Assembly (NCBI GenBank): GCA_018806985.1 | Contig: JADANN010000004.1 | Location: 620,001-684,000, forward strand | Source: Angiostrongylus vasorum | Taxonomy: Eukaryota > Nematoda > Chromadorea > Rhabditida > Metastrongylidae | Direction: 5' to 3' | Length of the DNA: 64,000 nucleotides | In this document: piece by piece, positions 24,620-36,000 of the stretch | Layout of the letters: each line of letters begins with the position of its first letter | Numbering within the stretch: the stretch's first letter is position 1 | Notes under the pieces: model-generated | What the model saw: only the letters and a program-made list of their open reading frames with translations | Database searches by the model: none | Told to the model about the DNA's origin: nothing | Program-made: the position numbers and the translations under genes

Positions 24620-24800
24620 CTGTATAACAATAGCTTCCAGGATCGATTTTCTATTAATCTCGGTAATGGATTATAAATTCGTCATTAAAGTTGTTAACCA
24701 TATGGAACTCTGAGCGGCTCTTCTTCCTCAGTGGAAGACAGGTGAAAAAAAGCGGCTCTGAAGGCGATTCTGCCGAAACGTCAGCTACGATTGTGTTGTA
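24620..24800 (+). repeat. Penelope-like element terminal fragment with decayed hammerhead-like motif
   Basis: Shares the block TTTCTATTAATCTCGG with 33.96 kb. It then has CTGAAGGCGATTCTGCCGAAA, followed by CGTCAGCT. Part of the CTGANGA core is lost relative to other copies. Confidence 0.5.
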
Positions 24801-25009
24801 TGTGTATTATTGTATGGAACTTAACGTATGCTGTTTAACAACCTCGAGATTGCTGTAAAAAAGAGAATGACAGATCTGTAAAACAGTGTTCCTTTAACAT
24901 CCAACACGGAATCTTTCCCTACGTTCCCATGTTGACAATGTTTTACCATCACACCAGCTATATATGACGTACATCTTTGTTTCCAATTACTCAATCTTTT
25001 CATGGTTAT

Positions 25010-25815
25010 CACGCTCGCGCTGCTATGGACAGTGCAGTGTCCACACGTGGTGACACCATGGGTATAAGGTATGGACACTGTGGGTTCGATTTTCACTTCG
25101 ATGGGTTCCAGAAGTTCTTTTTTCACACTATGTATGTTCATTCTATAGCTCATACTTGAATCCTTGAACACTTGAACGTCCCGTCCTCACTAGTCGTGCG
25201 GCCCTAGCATAATCACCATTTTTCGGAGATTTGCTGGTTAAGCTATTGTGGTTCCCTGGAATCCCGAGGACAGCCTGGCCAAAGTCTGCCCCAGGTCGTC
25301 ACCACGCCTGGCAGTTGCAGCCCTTGTGGATCAGAGGGAGATTTGCCACTATGCGACTTTGATACCAGGACGGTGGTGGATCCTGGTATTGGTTTACTCT
25401 TAGCTAGGCTTCCTGATGGAAACGCCGGTCTCTTTCTCAGCTTGAGAGATCCTGCCGGGGGGGACGAATCCTCCCGTTGCACATCGCAGTCCGACACTCA
25501 GGAACACCTCCCAGCCACGATGAGGCGGTAAACCGTTGGGAAGCATTCTATAGCTAATCGCAAGCAAATAGAAATGGAAGGCGTGAGATCAGAAAAGGCA
25601 TTTCTGCACTTGACAATTTACAAAAAAACCTCTTTTCGGACATATCCATCGACCTGTAATTTGACTAACAGTTGACTGTTGTTTCATTTTGATCGCTATG
25701 ATTAATGGATGTATTCTATGGATATGAAGAGCACCGAAATAAACTTAAAATGACCTACAGAATACTTCCATGTACTGATAGCAGTGTGCTTTTGTGATGG
25801 ATTATAGTAAAACGT
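25010..25815 (+). repeat. Dispersed repeat family D, split by an S2 insertion
   Basis: The left part (about 25010-25150) and right part (about 25544-25815) are collinear with the uninterrupted copy at 35110-35595. Shared blocks include CACACTATGTATGTTCATTC and GATAGCAGTGTGCTTTT. The S2 element sits between the two parts. Confidence 0.7.
25151..25543 (-). mobile_element. SINE-like element, family S2
   Basis: Minus-oriented copy with a 12-bp target-site duplication CATTCTATAGCT at 25139-25150 and 25544-25555. It is inserted into a family D repeat, and the paralogous empty site at 35.31 kb confirms the ends. Confidence 0.85.
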
Positions 25816-26229
25816 GGTAAATAATAGGATGCATACCATTCATATCCAAAGAGCGTTAGACCAAAGTCTCCTCCACTCTCCTATTATGTTCGCAATCCTT
25901 AAGTCTTACAGTTATTCAAAAATTATTGTTTATTGTTAAAAAGCCAATTGTCTGTTGAGCCAGTCACACAAAAAATAGCCGTTGGTGCGAATGGGTTATG
26001 TGCTGTACCTAACTAGTGTTCACGTACCGTTCTGTTTCCACCTCGTCCTCCTTTCGTTTTGTTGCATTCCAATGAATACTCATGGAGGTGGCAGTATTCA
26101 CGTGTGGCTTCGTCTGAGATCTATGAGTCAATTCCAAGTATGAATATAGCGAGTTCACGAATGACGATGGTGTCCACTAATACACACGTGGCCCTTGAGC
26201 TCGACCTAATGCACTGGACTCACCCAACT

Positions 26230-26425
26230 TTCCAACTCTCCTTAGTCGGCAGATAGGTAACAGACTTGTCTGGGATAGTAGAAGGAGTTGCTACATTGGT
26301 GGGCCATAACGCTTCATTCTTTAGGTCAGATATGAATTTAATCACCTCTACGAAGCTTAGTTAAGTCGGATGCATAACGCATTCCTCACGAATTGATCAA
26401 CAGTGAACGCTTTATCATTTATTCT
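26230..26425 (+). repeat. tRNA-derived SINE, family S1 (diverged)
   Basis: Retains AGACTTGTCTGGGATAG, an AATCACCTCTACGAAGCTTA-like block and the GAATTGATCAAC tail. Confidence 0.6.
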
Positions 26426-28941
26426 TCATTGTGCTCGTCTCATCAGCTGAGCTTATCATCAGCCCTCACTTAGAGGGCAGTTTGTCAATGTTGACATTTA
26501 ATTCTTCATTTTTCCCCAGAATAACTTAAATCAACCACCTTAGCTACCTTCCATAATGTCTCCACGTAGTAAAAAATGTACGTTATCGACAATGTTATAA
26601 AAAAATTATTACAACAACACCATTTTTTTTGCACGTGAGACAGGGGAATCGATTGATGGCATCATCAAAGACAAAGATAACTATTGATCATTTGAGCGAT
26701 CACCGTCAGAATGGATTGCAGTACGGAAATTTGCCGCTATTATCGTGCCAGAGCATTAAGAAGCTCTGCTGTATGATGGAGATAAGATCTGTCCATATGA
26801 AAACTCTTAATTCCTTCTTCGTACTGATTCCTTCAATCATTCGTGGGACTCCAGAATCCACTCAATATTTTGCACGCCATGTTTGTTCCTTTACTGATGG
26901 TCTCACGATTCTCATACTCTGATGACAGTGCATGTGGTAGGATCTACGAGGACTTGGAAGGTCTAATGTTCTTACATTGTTCTTACGCAATATCCCTGAC
27001 GAACTTGTTAACATGTATTTTTGTTTTCAAATGGCTAAAATTTCGACGACTTCGATTTCTTCAGAGCTGGTCTTCCGAAAGTCCACGCTTGTTGGAGAGT
27101 TAGACCACTCTTATGCTGTTCTACAAATGATATTCAACTGAGGCAAATGGTACTTATAATATTATCATCCAACGTGAATGCTTCTGTTTTGTTGTATTTG
27201 TAATCATTCAATAGTTTACCAACTAGAGATTCTGCGCTGGTCGTCCTCTGCTCTGAGAAGCGCTATTCTCGACGTCCAATAATATACAAAAAACTGTTTT
27301 TCGGGTTTTTCGCCAAATGTTGTTCCGATGGTTTGAGTTCCGCAGTGAGCGACTGTTTACGGTGAAGAGGACATTAAGATGGTCTATTGAAGGTGAGCAT
27401 TGAAGTTCGATACTCAGTAGGCCTTCCCTTTGACCGATTGTTTGTTACTACAACGTAACAAATCATTGAGGAGATCTGTTACAGATATCACTGTAGTGAA
27501 GATCGATGGCTGATGTCAATAAGCTTAGTGGTAGTAAAGGTTCTTTCCAAAAAACCTACTTTCACAACATTACATATTCTCAACTCTTAATTTCACAATC
27601 CTTGATCCCCTTTGAAACACTGTGTTTTCATGCACTTTTCATATACAGTTTACAATCTCTGGAATCTGTATCCTTAACAATTATACACTTCTTGTGGAGC
27701 ACTGTTAATCCAATTTAAATAACTTTCTTCACATAAAAAAATGGTCCATGAGCGTCACCACTACAGCTTTAGTTACATCGCAATCCACTCAAACACTTTT
27801 GGTGGACGACTTGAATACAGCCTTACCTGGTTTTTGTGCCGTTCCTATGGCAAGTACTAGCAAAACGTGACCATTTCCTCATATGGCGCGAGAGACCATC
27901 AATAGAGATTTGTCTCGTGTTTACTCTATTGCAATTCCTAGTTATAAATTCGACAAATTGAACTGATCAGTTATAATCTGCCTTTTACATTATTTGTTAT
28001 TACGAGTCATGCGCCACACTTAGGACTGCTTCATTGCTAGTATGCTAGTTGGTCCTACTCCGAACGCAACAGGATGGATTATCATTATGAAACTAGTTAA
28101 TATTGGATGACATTCCACAAAAAACCATAGTGTATTCGAGGAACTGTAGGGTGAGGTACTTCATTCGGTTGGTACTGCACTCGGCTCGATTCGACTTGAT
28201 GTGGTTAGCGTCGAAGGCTTTACGCGTTAATGTTTAACGCTTTAAAAAAAAGTAGATGAGTTATGGTATGCTTGCTGGTAAACCAAGATATAAGTTAAAG
28301 AACGTGAAATGGAAACAGGTTATGAAAACTCCAGAAATTAGTAGTAAAACGCTTAGAAAAGCTGTATCACAAGACGGAAACAAAAGGTCAGCTTTAGGGA
28401 TGCACAAGAAAGCCACGCGTAACTACAACTCCAACAGGGAGAAAAGTATGTATCGTCATGAATGTGTCGATACCGTTCAACACAGGATCCTACACATTCT
28501 CGAAAGGTTGTTCTTTACAAATGCTACTATGCAGTTAACAGTTAAGAAGAAAAACTAATAAACTAAGCTACAAGAAATAAACAGGGCAAGTTTCGGTGGC
28601 AGGGTTACCAATCGGTTTGAGCTACCGTCGATTCTTATATCTGCGAGTTCTGCCGAAGCAGCAGTCATTTTCGCATACATGGATAGTTTGATTGCGAAAG
28701 CGTAAAATATTGAGAGAATGTACAAATCAATAAGGTGACCTGGCCGAATACAGCGGAATTTTAGAACGTTAGCAAAAAATAGCTCGACTATGGAAAACCT
28801 CAACTCAAAGAGCTCGTAGCTGTGAATAATCACTTTCATGAAATTGTCTATTCATGCTTCTTTGTCTTTAAGAAGGTGCTTCCTTACATATCCCCGCTTT
28901 ACATTCATACTGATTTTAGGGAAAGAAACATGAAGTAGCAG
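26426..28941. other. Intergenic, no gene recognised
   Basis: Several open frames of 70-100 codons exist on the plus strand (26629-26922, 26843-27103, 28256-28558), with no recognisable domain and AT-rich codon use. I do not call them genes. Confidence 0.4.
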
Positions 28942-29159
28942 TTATTCCAGCAAATTGCTTTTCGTTGAAGAAACGTCAACGGGAAAATGTTTTGTCGACA
29001 GTGCTTTCGCCACACTCGGATGTGCTGCCAGATCGGGGATAGGGATGAATTCTCGCGGGAGATGCTGCATGTCAATCACGGCCGTCAGACGACCACTGCG
29101 TAACTCGCCAAACGAGATTCCTGGCACCATTCCGTTCGGCAACAAGGGACTCCTTCGCG
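28942..29159 (-). CDS. Orphan 3'-terminal exon candidate, unknown protein
   Basis: A minus-strand open frame of about 72 codons ends in GAA TAA at 28942 and begins after a CTTCCCCAG acceptor-like site at 29160. It reads PGISFGELRSGRL, then AVIDMQHLPREFIPIPDL, then AAHPSVAKALSTKHFPVDV. Third positions are GC-rich, as in the conserved exons of this window and unlike the AT-rich flanks, which suggests real coding. I found no convincing upstream exons or family match, so it may be the last exon of a gene with long introns, a pseudogene fragment, or chance. Confidence 0.35.
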
Positions 29160-30840
29160 CTGGGGAAGTACGACCACTACTTTTCGAATTTTAGCAGAGT
29201 TTACTTGTTTGTGAAAGTACGTAAAGTTGAAAACAACATAAAGAAGAGAACACTGGGAAACCGCTGTATTTGCACGATGTAATTATTTATTCTTTTTTTT
29301 TCGAAATTAGGACTAGAACTTTAACTGCGAGCTGATGATAACAACAGTGACGTCAGATATCGGAAGTCGTACGTACAGTTTGGAATGACCACTCGTTAAT
29401 TTTCGCTTCATGACAGCACTGCAAAACCTGACAGGATTTACACCAAAGTGGATTCTGAGAGTGATGACGAAGATAACTGCCATCCTGATCAGTATCTATT
29501 GTCAACATTCTGGTCCAAACAGCGAAATGCCCCACCTCTTCCAGCTTAAATTGACACATGATTTCGACGATAGCTAGAAACAGCATATGTGTACAGAAAG
29601 AATAGAAATATAACCCGACCAATTATCGAAGATGGAATACAATTTTCCTTGGTAGGAAATTACGTAGGTTCTTCATCAAAGTTCTAAGTGAAACATGAGA
29701 TCATCGAATTGGGTTATAAGACATTACGTATAGTTGCCTTTTGAGAAAAAGAAAACACAAAAATCTGTAAATTCAAAACGAAAGGACTAGAGAGATATTA
29801 CCGTATACGGCCAAGATATACTGTGAATTAAGAAGGAAATGGGTCTTCACGAAATTCCCACACTGTCGTAGTTTCTCTATTGAAGAACATCACTGAAACA
29901 GAGAGGATGTCCTTCGGCGTTATTGAAATACGAAGAACACAGAGCCGATTCTGTTAAGGCACACACAGCTAAAGAAAGTCTCGAAGAATTCGAAGAAATT
30001 GCGATAAATACGGGTCGTGACGGAAAGTCCTATTAGGATGTTCAATAATTAGGAGTTCATTGAAGAACGAACTAAGCATTACGCTGTAAACAACTTTCTC
30101 TTGATTTTGTTTAGTAAAGAGTTTCCGTCCTCTTGACGAAGAGTCATTAGTAAAAAAACTGGCTCGGTACACTTCCTATGTCAAGTCTCCACAATCATGC
30201 AGAGAAAAAACTGAACCAACGTTTCAATCGAGTTATTCATCATTTTCTTTGAAGGCTAAATCTCCTCAAGCTTTATCTTCCAATGTCGTTCATTTACGAG
30301 CGAAGAGGTATTTTAATTTCTATCAAGTATCCTTTCAAATCGCAGATATTGCATATGCATATTGCGAAATCTTCATATGTTATGACTCCATTTTTGCCAA
30401 CTACGGCATTACGATCGTTTATTCACCTGTGATTTCACTTACCTATAGTGGTTGGATAGGTCACCAATAAAGCCTTCGTTCGACTGTACGATGCCCCCAC
30501 AGTTACCCAGTGGGTTGATAAAATGAACTTTCGTTCTGCCTGCCTCACCAGGTGAACTAAGCAGTTAAGCGACTAACTTGCCAGCCGGTGGTCGTTTGAA
30601 GTAGAAACTGTGGTGCTCTCAATTCTGAAGTAGTAACTGAGGTATAACATCTTCATACTACTCAATACCAAGCATTGTGACATACGCCACTTATAAAGAT
30701 TTGACTACAAGCCAACGGTAACCCATAGAGTTGCGTCCTGGATGCAATACAGTGTCATAGGCACGAGTTAATTGATAAATTACTGTGGATTTAATTCCCA
30801 AGACCGAGTTCCTATCAATTTTAGCATTAATTTAACAATT
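29160..30840. other. Intergenic, no gene recognised
   Basis: AT-rich. One minus open frame at 29353-29622 has coding-like composition but no recognised family. Nothing else can be supported. Confidence 0.4.
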
Positions 30841-31135
30841 CGCTATATTCTTGATGCACAAAAACGCGGTAGTTATTTTACTTCTTATTCACGAAAAAAA
30901 GCTGACGTTTCGGCAAATTTCGACTTCTTCAGACCGCCTGCAATCTATTCAGCCAAACACCTCCATAATCAAACAGAGGAAAAAACTGAACTAGGATTTC
31001 AACTGCAGTAGGAACAAGACAGCTTCTTCGCACATTCACCGCTTCCATGAGTCTTACACTGAGTATTTCATGTGGAGACCAACCGCAGAGTCCACATGGA
31101 TGGTTAAGGTGCCTCTCTCAAATTAAAATATCAGT
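30840..31135 (-). repeat. Penelope-like element 3' terminal region, inverted copy
   Basis: On the minus strand this carries the ATACTCAGTGTAAGACTCAT block, then a hammerhead-like motif, then AAGTAAAATAAC. The same blocks occur in the opposite orientation in the neighbouring 31.14-31.74 kb copy. Confidence 0.6.
30901..30938 (-). ncRNA. Hammerhead-like ribozyme motif, family copy
   Basis: On the minus strand: GGTCTGAAGA, then a stem II of AGTCGAAATTTGCC (imperfect), then GAAAC and GTCAGC. This matches core positions CUGANGA...GAAA...GUC. Helix III would be a single C-G pair with no loop, so activity would need a dimer; this is inference from pattern only. Confidence 0.4.
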
Positions 31136-31139
31136 TTAA

Positions 31140-31740
31140 AATATTGTGTGAGACCAAGCGTGATAAATAGGCATACTATGGCATGAGTTCGGGCACGGTT
31201 TATCTGGGCTCTTGTAAAGCGTATAACGAATACATTAACAAAGACGGGTAGACCACTCCATGTCCGTATAAAAGAACATCTAGGCCACAAACATAAAGTT
31301 AAACCAAGTGCTTCACTAGGCGCGCATAGGACACAGAGCGCGCAAAACACTCGAATCATTCTGCATAATTCAAGGAAGCCAAAAATGAACCGCAACGAGG
31401 AATGGATTGTTGTCTTGTCATGCATGATCTCGCCTAATATCTAAGACTGAGACCTTAACGTGAGGCTACGTACATTACCCATCAGCGTGAACTCTGTGCG
31501 ATTGGCCTCTATGTGAAATACTCAGTGAAAGACCCACACAAAGCGATTAATGTGCGAAAAAAGGCATTTTGTTGCCAATGGGACTGAAATCTCCGTCTCG
31601 TCTTTCTTCCATTTTTTGTTAAAGAGGTGTTTGGCTGTGTAATTTCAGTCAACATAGCCGTTCCGGGCTGTGGGTGAGGCAAAATCCGCCGGAACGTCAG
31701 CTTTTTTTCTTGAATAAAGAATAAAAATAACAACCCGGGT
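31140..31740 (+). pseudogene. Penelope-like element remnant: GIY-YIG endonuclease tail plus terminal repeat
   Basis: A plus-strand frame reads TGRPLHVRIKEHLGHKHKVK, then SASLGAHRTQ, then KPKMNRNEEWI. This is the downstream half of the GIY-YIG nuclease domain found at the C-terminus of Penelope-like retroelements. About 220 nt further on is a decayed hammerhead-like motif (around 31665-31703). The GIY-YIG motif itself is not preserved and the frame is broken. Confidence 0.65.
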
Positions 31741-31949
31741 TTGCTAATTAAATATACAGAGAGCTATTGCGGAGGTTACAATTTTGAGAGAACTATTCAA
31801 AGAAAAAAAAGCAGCGCTTAGTTGTCTTCAGTCTATGGATTTACTGTGACTCTTTATGAGACGAAGTAACAATCATACATTCCATAAATCGTCGAGGTTG
31901 TGACCTTGTTATGGTTTCCTGTTGGTGCAATCGATATATTTCTGCCCTA

Positions 31950-33345
31950 AAAAATAGTGACAGTATTCCTGTTCTGGTTGTATATTGTTCAGATTCATGA
32001 AGCACACATTAAAATGGGAAACGCCATGGAATAGCAGTGTTAGGAACGGAGTTGAACTTCCTCCAATCTCTTCGCAACTTCAATAACGCGCTTCTACGCT
32101 TTCTATGCCACGCTTTACTCTAGTGCTAAGTCGCCCATCATATCCAGTTATGCGTAGCCCGAAACATTCGCAGATATTCACACTGTCAAGGCTTAAGGAA
32201 GAAATCCCCTTCTAATAGCGTTTATGATCAATTAAAGACCGGTATCCCTAATATCTTTGTCCTCTTCTCAATATTCTTCGAGGCCTTGCAAGTTGTTAGA
32301 CTGCTCGTTTCATTCTAACTAAATATACTCTTAGCTGAATACCAATTTTTTCCACATAATCTGCCAGCAACCCCGTCACTTCTGTAATTACATTAGCACG
32401 ACGTCACAAGAATGATCTCATTACCGTTGGTGTCGCCAAGACCGTAGCTTCTCTGTCTTTTTGCATCCACCCACAATTCAATTCCGAGCATTGGAGGTGG
32501 CGATCATGGTAAATTCTCTCCCAACTTCTGCAGCTTTACCAAAGCTACTGCTGCTGTTCCCTCAATATCTTCTATTACTGCACTTGCACAATACATCCAA
32601 AGTTAGGACATAAGTTGGGAGTTGTCTCTGACTTTTTTCTACCTTATATTTGCGTGGCAACTCCAATTCTTCTAGAAACGTTTCTCGGTGAAATTTAAAT
32701 CCTCGTTTCCCAACACTATCGTGAAGGTATTGGATAGCTTTGCTATACTCGTCATGGACGTTGCCAATAGGATTGATTTCGCAAGAGTCGACTAAAGATC
32801 AGAATTGATGAACGAATCCGAATTGGCAGTAGCATAGGGGCATGATTTCTTCAATTTTGAAGTTGTGTTTGCTCAAATATGTGATTGCTCAACCCAACTG
32901 CCCATCATTTTCGTTCCATTGGACCACTGGAATCCGTGAGTCCCAATGTTCTTCTTCCTACGCTCACCCTAGAACTAATCTTGGTGTTGAAGTCTCCAAT
33001 GATGATCACATAGATCTTTTCATAAAGTCTGCTATATAAAACTTCTCCAAGTGCACATAGGTTGCTGTTACCTCGTATTCATCACATGTTATAGTTAGGG
33101 TACAGACAATGAGGAATGTCAAATAAGCCACTGGTGCATTTCCTTCAACTTCAAATTCCAACTCAGGTTTTCATTTATCCAAGGGAATCGATGTTGGTAG
33201 TTAAGTTTGTGATAACCTGAACACTAACGACACTGATTCCCTCCTACCCTCTAAAAAGGATTTCTTCTACGTCATGGACGTCGTTTAAGGGCCAGTGTTT
33301 TCTCGTGTCCACCAGTCTAATGACGTCGTAACAACATTCTCTGCA
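31950..33345 (-). pseudogene. Degenerate RTE-type LINE fragment (endonuclease to linker)
   Basis: The minus-strand translation carries the endonuclease motif VIIIGDFNTKI near 33000. It continues through the poorly conserved linker between endonuclease and reverse transcriptase (DSCEINPIGN, FHRETFLEELEL, EVGREFTMIATSNAR) with many frameshifts and stops. The order and motifs fit RTE elements common in strongylid nematodes. No reverse-transcriptase core is visible. Confidence 0.7.
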
Positions 33346-33925
33346 ATCTTAGTCGCCTATAGGCTTTTGTCTGGTGCAGAATATAATCCGCATGCAAATA
33401 AGAACATCCACACAACCACGTATGAATAATTATACGTGAATAAAAAAGGAATATGTTCACCCTGTACACCTTGAACAGAGGTTCTATACCTTGAATCCCA
33501 CTTGAGGTTCAGACAAGCACAGTGTTCCTTGATTAGTGTAAAAAGTCTTATCAAGCATGAACTGAGCAGCTCGACGATTAACCTGTTAGTGAATCGTTCC
33601 ACTGATCGACATCTGCTGAGTTCACCTTGTAATGTAATGCTGTAAGAGTGTGCTAAAGCCAAGCCAATCACAATACTATCGGCTCTTGTAGCTTGTTTCG
33701 CAGTGCACTGAAAAACGGAAGAAGAATCCATTAACAACTGTTAAAGGACTTAGAACAGAATACTCGTCAGTATCTATAGTATATCAGAAAACGTTAAGTT
33801 GTTACGACTGGAAGGTTATTATAGAGGTTATGGTACTGCTTATAAATGCCCTTTTAGTTCCCAGATATTGCCAGGAAACAAGTTTGAAAAGATGTTATGT
33901 CATCTGCATGAAATAGCTAGTGCAA
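33346..33925. other. Intergenic, no gene recognised
   Basis: A minus open frame of 126 codons (33357-33737) has no recognisable domain and AT-rich codon use. Not called as a gene. Confidence 0.4.
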
Positions 33926-33929
33926 GAAG

Positions 33930-34110
33930 TGAGGAAAGAGTAATTTCCACAACTGGATTTCTATTAACCTCGGCATCGATCAAATAATCAGTCGATCAAA
34001 ACTGACTGAGCAGTCAATTTGACCTTTGCAGGCTCTGAGGAAGGCGAAATCCGCCGAAACGTTAGCTTTTTTCTCGAACAAAGGATAAAATAACACCTCG
34101 CGTTTGCTCA
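33930..34110 (+). repeat. Penelope-like element terminal repeat
   Basis: Contains GGATTTCTATTAACCTCGG, shared with 24.63 kb, then the best-preserved hammerhead-like motif of the window. After that comes CGAACAAAGGATAAAATAAC, shared with other copies. Confidence 0.6.
34035..34070 (+). ncRNA. Hammerhead-like ribozyme motif, best copy
   Basis: CTGAGGA (34035-34041), then a stem II hairpin AGGCGAAATCCGCC with a GGCG/CGCC stem, then GAAAC (34056-34060) and GTTAGCT. The flanking GGCT and AGCT can pair as helix I. The cleavage triplet here is GTT; other copies have GTC. Helix III is one C-G pair, so it is a minimal type I candidate. Such motifs are reported for Penelope-like elements; function here is inference. 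Confidence 0.45.
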
Positions 34111-34349
34111 AGAAGAATATAAAGAATTATCTGATGAAAGAGTGATCAACGCATACAATATCAGCCCGCTGGTCGAGTTCCATTCGAAGAATTGTGGGGC
34201 TACAGCGCTGCAAAAAACGTATCCTCCGACAAGTCTCTCGTGCTTTCTAGAGGGAATGCGGCACTCCGTCAGCACATTCCATATGACAGGCACAACTATG
34301 AGATCAAGGATTTGTTGTGACGATGCACAGAAAGTGCAGAGATTCATGA

Positions 34350-35109
34350 GTTAAGCGCTTAACTGTATTGATGTTTGATTCAAATGCACACAGTGTACGT
34401 GTGTAAACCTTCAAGTAATCAAGCCCTTAAGTGAACAATCAAGAGAACGTAGACGTTTTTTTTAGCTTTTATGAAAGAATACCTAGTTGTTTTGACCTTA
34501 CTACTTATTTTTTTTCCCGTGAGCAGTGTACTGTTATTTACCACCACACCATAGAACTAAGTGCCTCGAATTTCCAAAATTCTGCGCGTAGGTACACTGT
34601 ACATGTTTCAAGGGCCAAAAAGAAAACGAGTCGCATACGAATCATGCGAGCTTACCTCAAAACACAAGAGTAATAGACGAATCATGTCACCACCAATATT
34701 CTGAAACACCTAAACCTTCCGATATAATACAAGGTGCTTTGAAATGTATGCTCATAACTAGGCTAAGACTCTGAAAACTACTCAGCTGTAGAGATTCAAA
34801 CGGATGCGAATGGTCCTCGTTGACCCTTACTGTGAGAAATAAGTATTGTCCCTGTTTTAAGCTAAAACAATAACCCGACGGTGTGTACATCTACAATGCA
34901 CGTATGCGGCGGAATGAGTAGACCATATGTACACCTTCTTTTACATGACTCGTCTTTCAACTGTGTGCACCCCCAGAATTCCTCGCATTCGTTCACTCGC
35001 ACCCATTATCCACAAAAGACTTCCAAATTCCTATGTGTGCCTTCGGCTGCTGCATAACGATTCTGCTTCCATCTTGAATGTCGTTGAATGCTGGTCAAAT
35101 CGATTTTCC
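34350..35109. other. Intergenic, no gene recognised
   Basis: AT-rich spacer without a recognised gene or repeat family. Confidence 0.4.
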
Positions 35110-35595
35110 CTGTAGACAGGTCCGTTACAAATTTCTCGACCCCGGAGGGACAAGAAGCTTGGTGATCCCGGAGCGGAATCGAGCCAGCACCGTGCTCTTG
35201 ATGATGGGCACCACTAACTGCCACTGTGCTATCCGCCCCCTGGTACGTACATTACAGTGTACATTTCTTGTTCGCTGGGTTTCAGAAGAGCCTTTTACCG
35301 CACTATGTGTATTCATGCCATAGCTAATCAAAAGTAGATCAAATTAGGAGGGTGACTAGAAAAAGGCTTTCTCTGCACTTAATAATTCGCATAAAACACC
35401 TTCTTGGACAACTTCATTGACCATCAATGGCCGATAGCTAATTATTTTTGCTTTTCATCGCTATGACGTATTATGGATATTGCATGTAATGTGCGTGTAC
35501 AAAAAACACCGGGATGGACACAGTATAATCTCCGAAATCCTTCGAGTACCGATAGCAGTGTTTTAATGATGAAGTATACTAACGCGCTGTAAACT
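35110..35595 (+). repeat. Dispersed repeat family D, uninterrupted copy
   Basis: Contains a tRNA-like head on the minus strand (CACAGTGGCAGTTAGTGG and GGCTCGATTCC). It also has the blocks GCACTATGTGTATTCATGCC and GATAGCAGTG, shared with 25.0-25.8 kb and 49.2-49.7 kb. It provides the empty site for the S2 insertion at 25.15 kb. Confidence 0.65.
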
Positions 35596-36000
35596 GAACG
35601 GAACCTAGCCTTCAACAGAAGCATGCGACAGATGGAACGAAAGTTCGTACAGTCTCGTTTATGATGGGACATATTTTTCAACAAAGGAGAACATTCACTT
35701 AAAAAAACCTCAACAGTTCTATACACTAACTTCCTGGTGCATTCAATGCCAAAACAGACAGTCCACTGTTCCACCTCACAAATGACAATCGGAACAAAAA
35801 TATGGAAAGTAAATTTCGAAGCAAAAAACAGAGAAAGATTGACATTTAAAAAAGAGATCACCAAAGATGCAGAACGTCAATAAACATTTGAAAAATGGAT
35901 CTACGTACACCAATTACAGAAACAATGTCTGGTACAGCATACCGCATCCATGAAAGATTGGTAAACAGAACGTAGAACAGTCAATAAACTGTAGCCTTTC

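Noticed and set aside
33357..33737. 126-codon minus open frame
   Set aside because: AT-rich codon use and no recognisable domain; lies between transposon remnants.
35442..35864. 140-codon minus open frame downstream of swsn-6
   Set aside because: Overlaps repeat family D and has no recognised domain.
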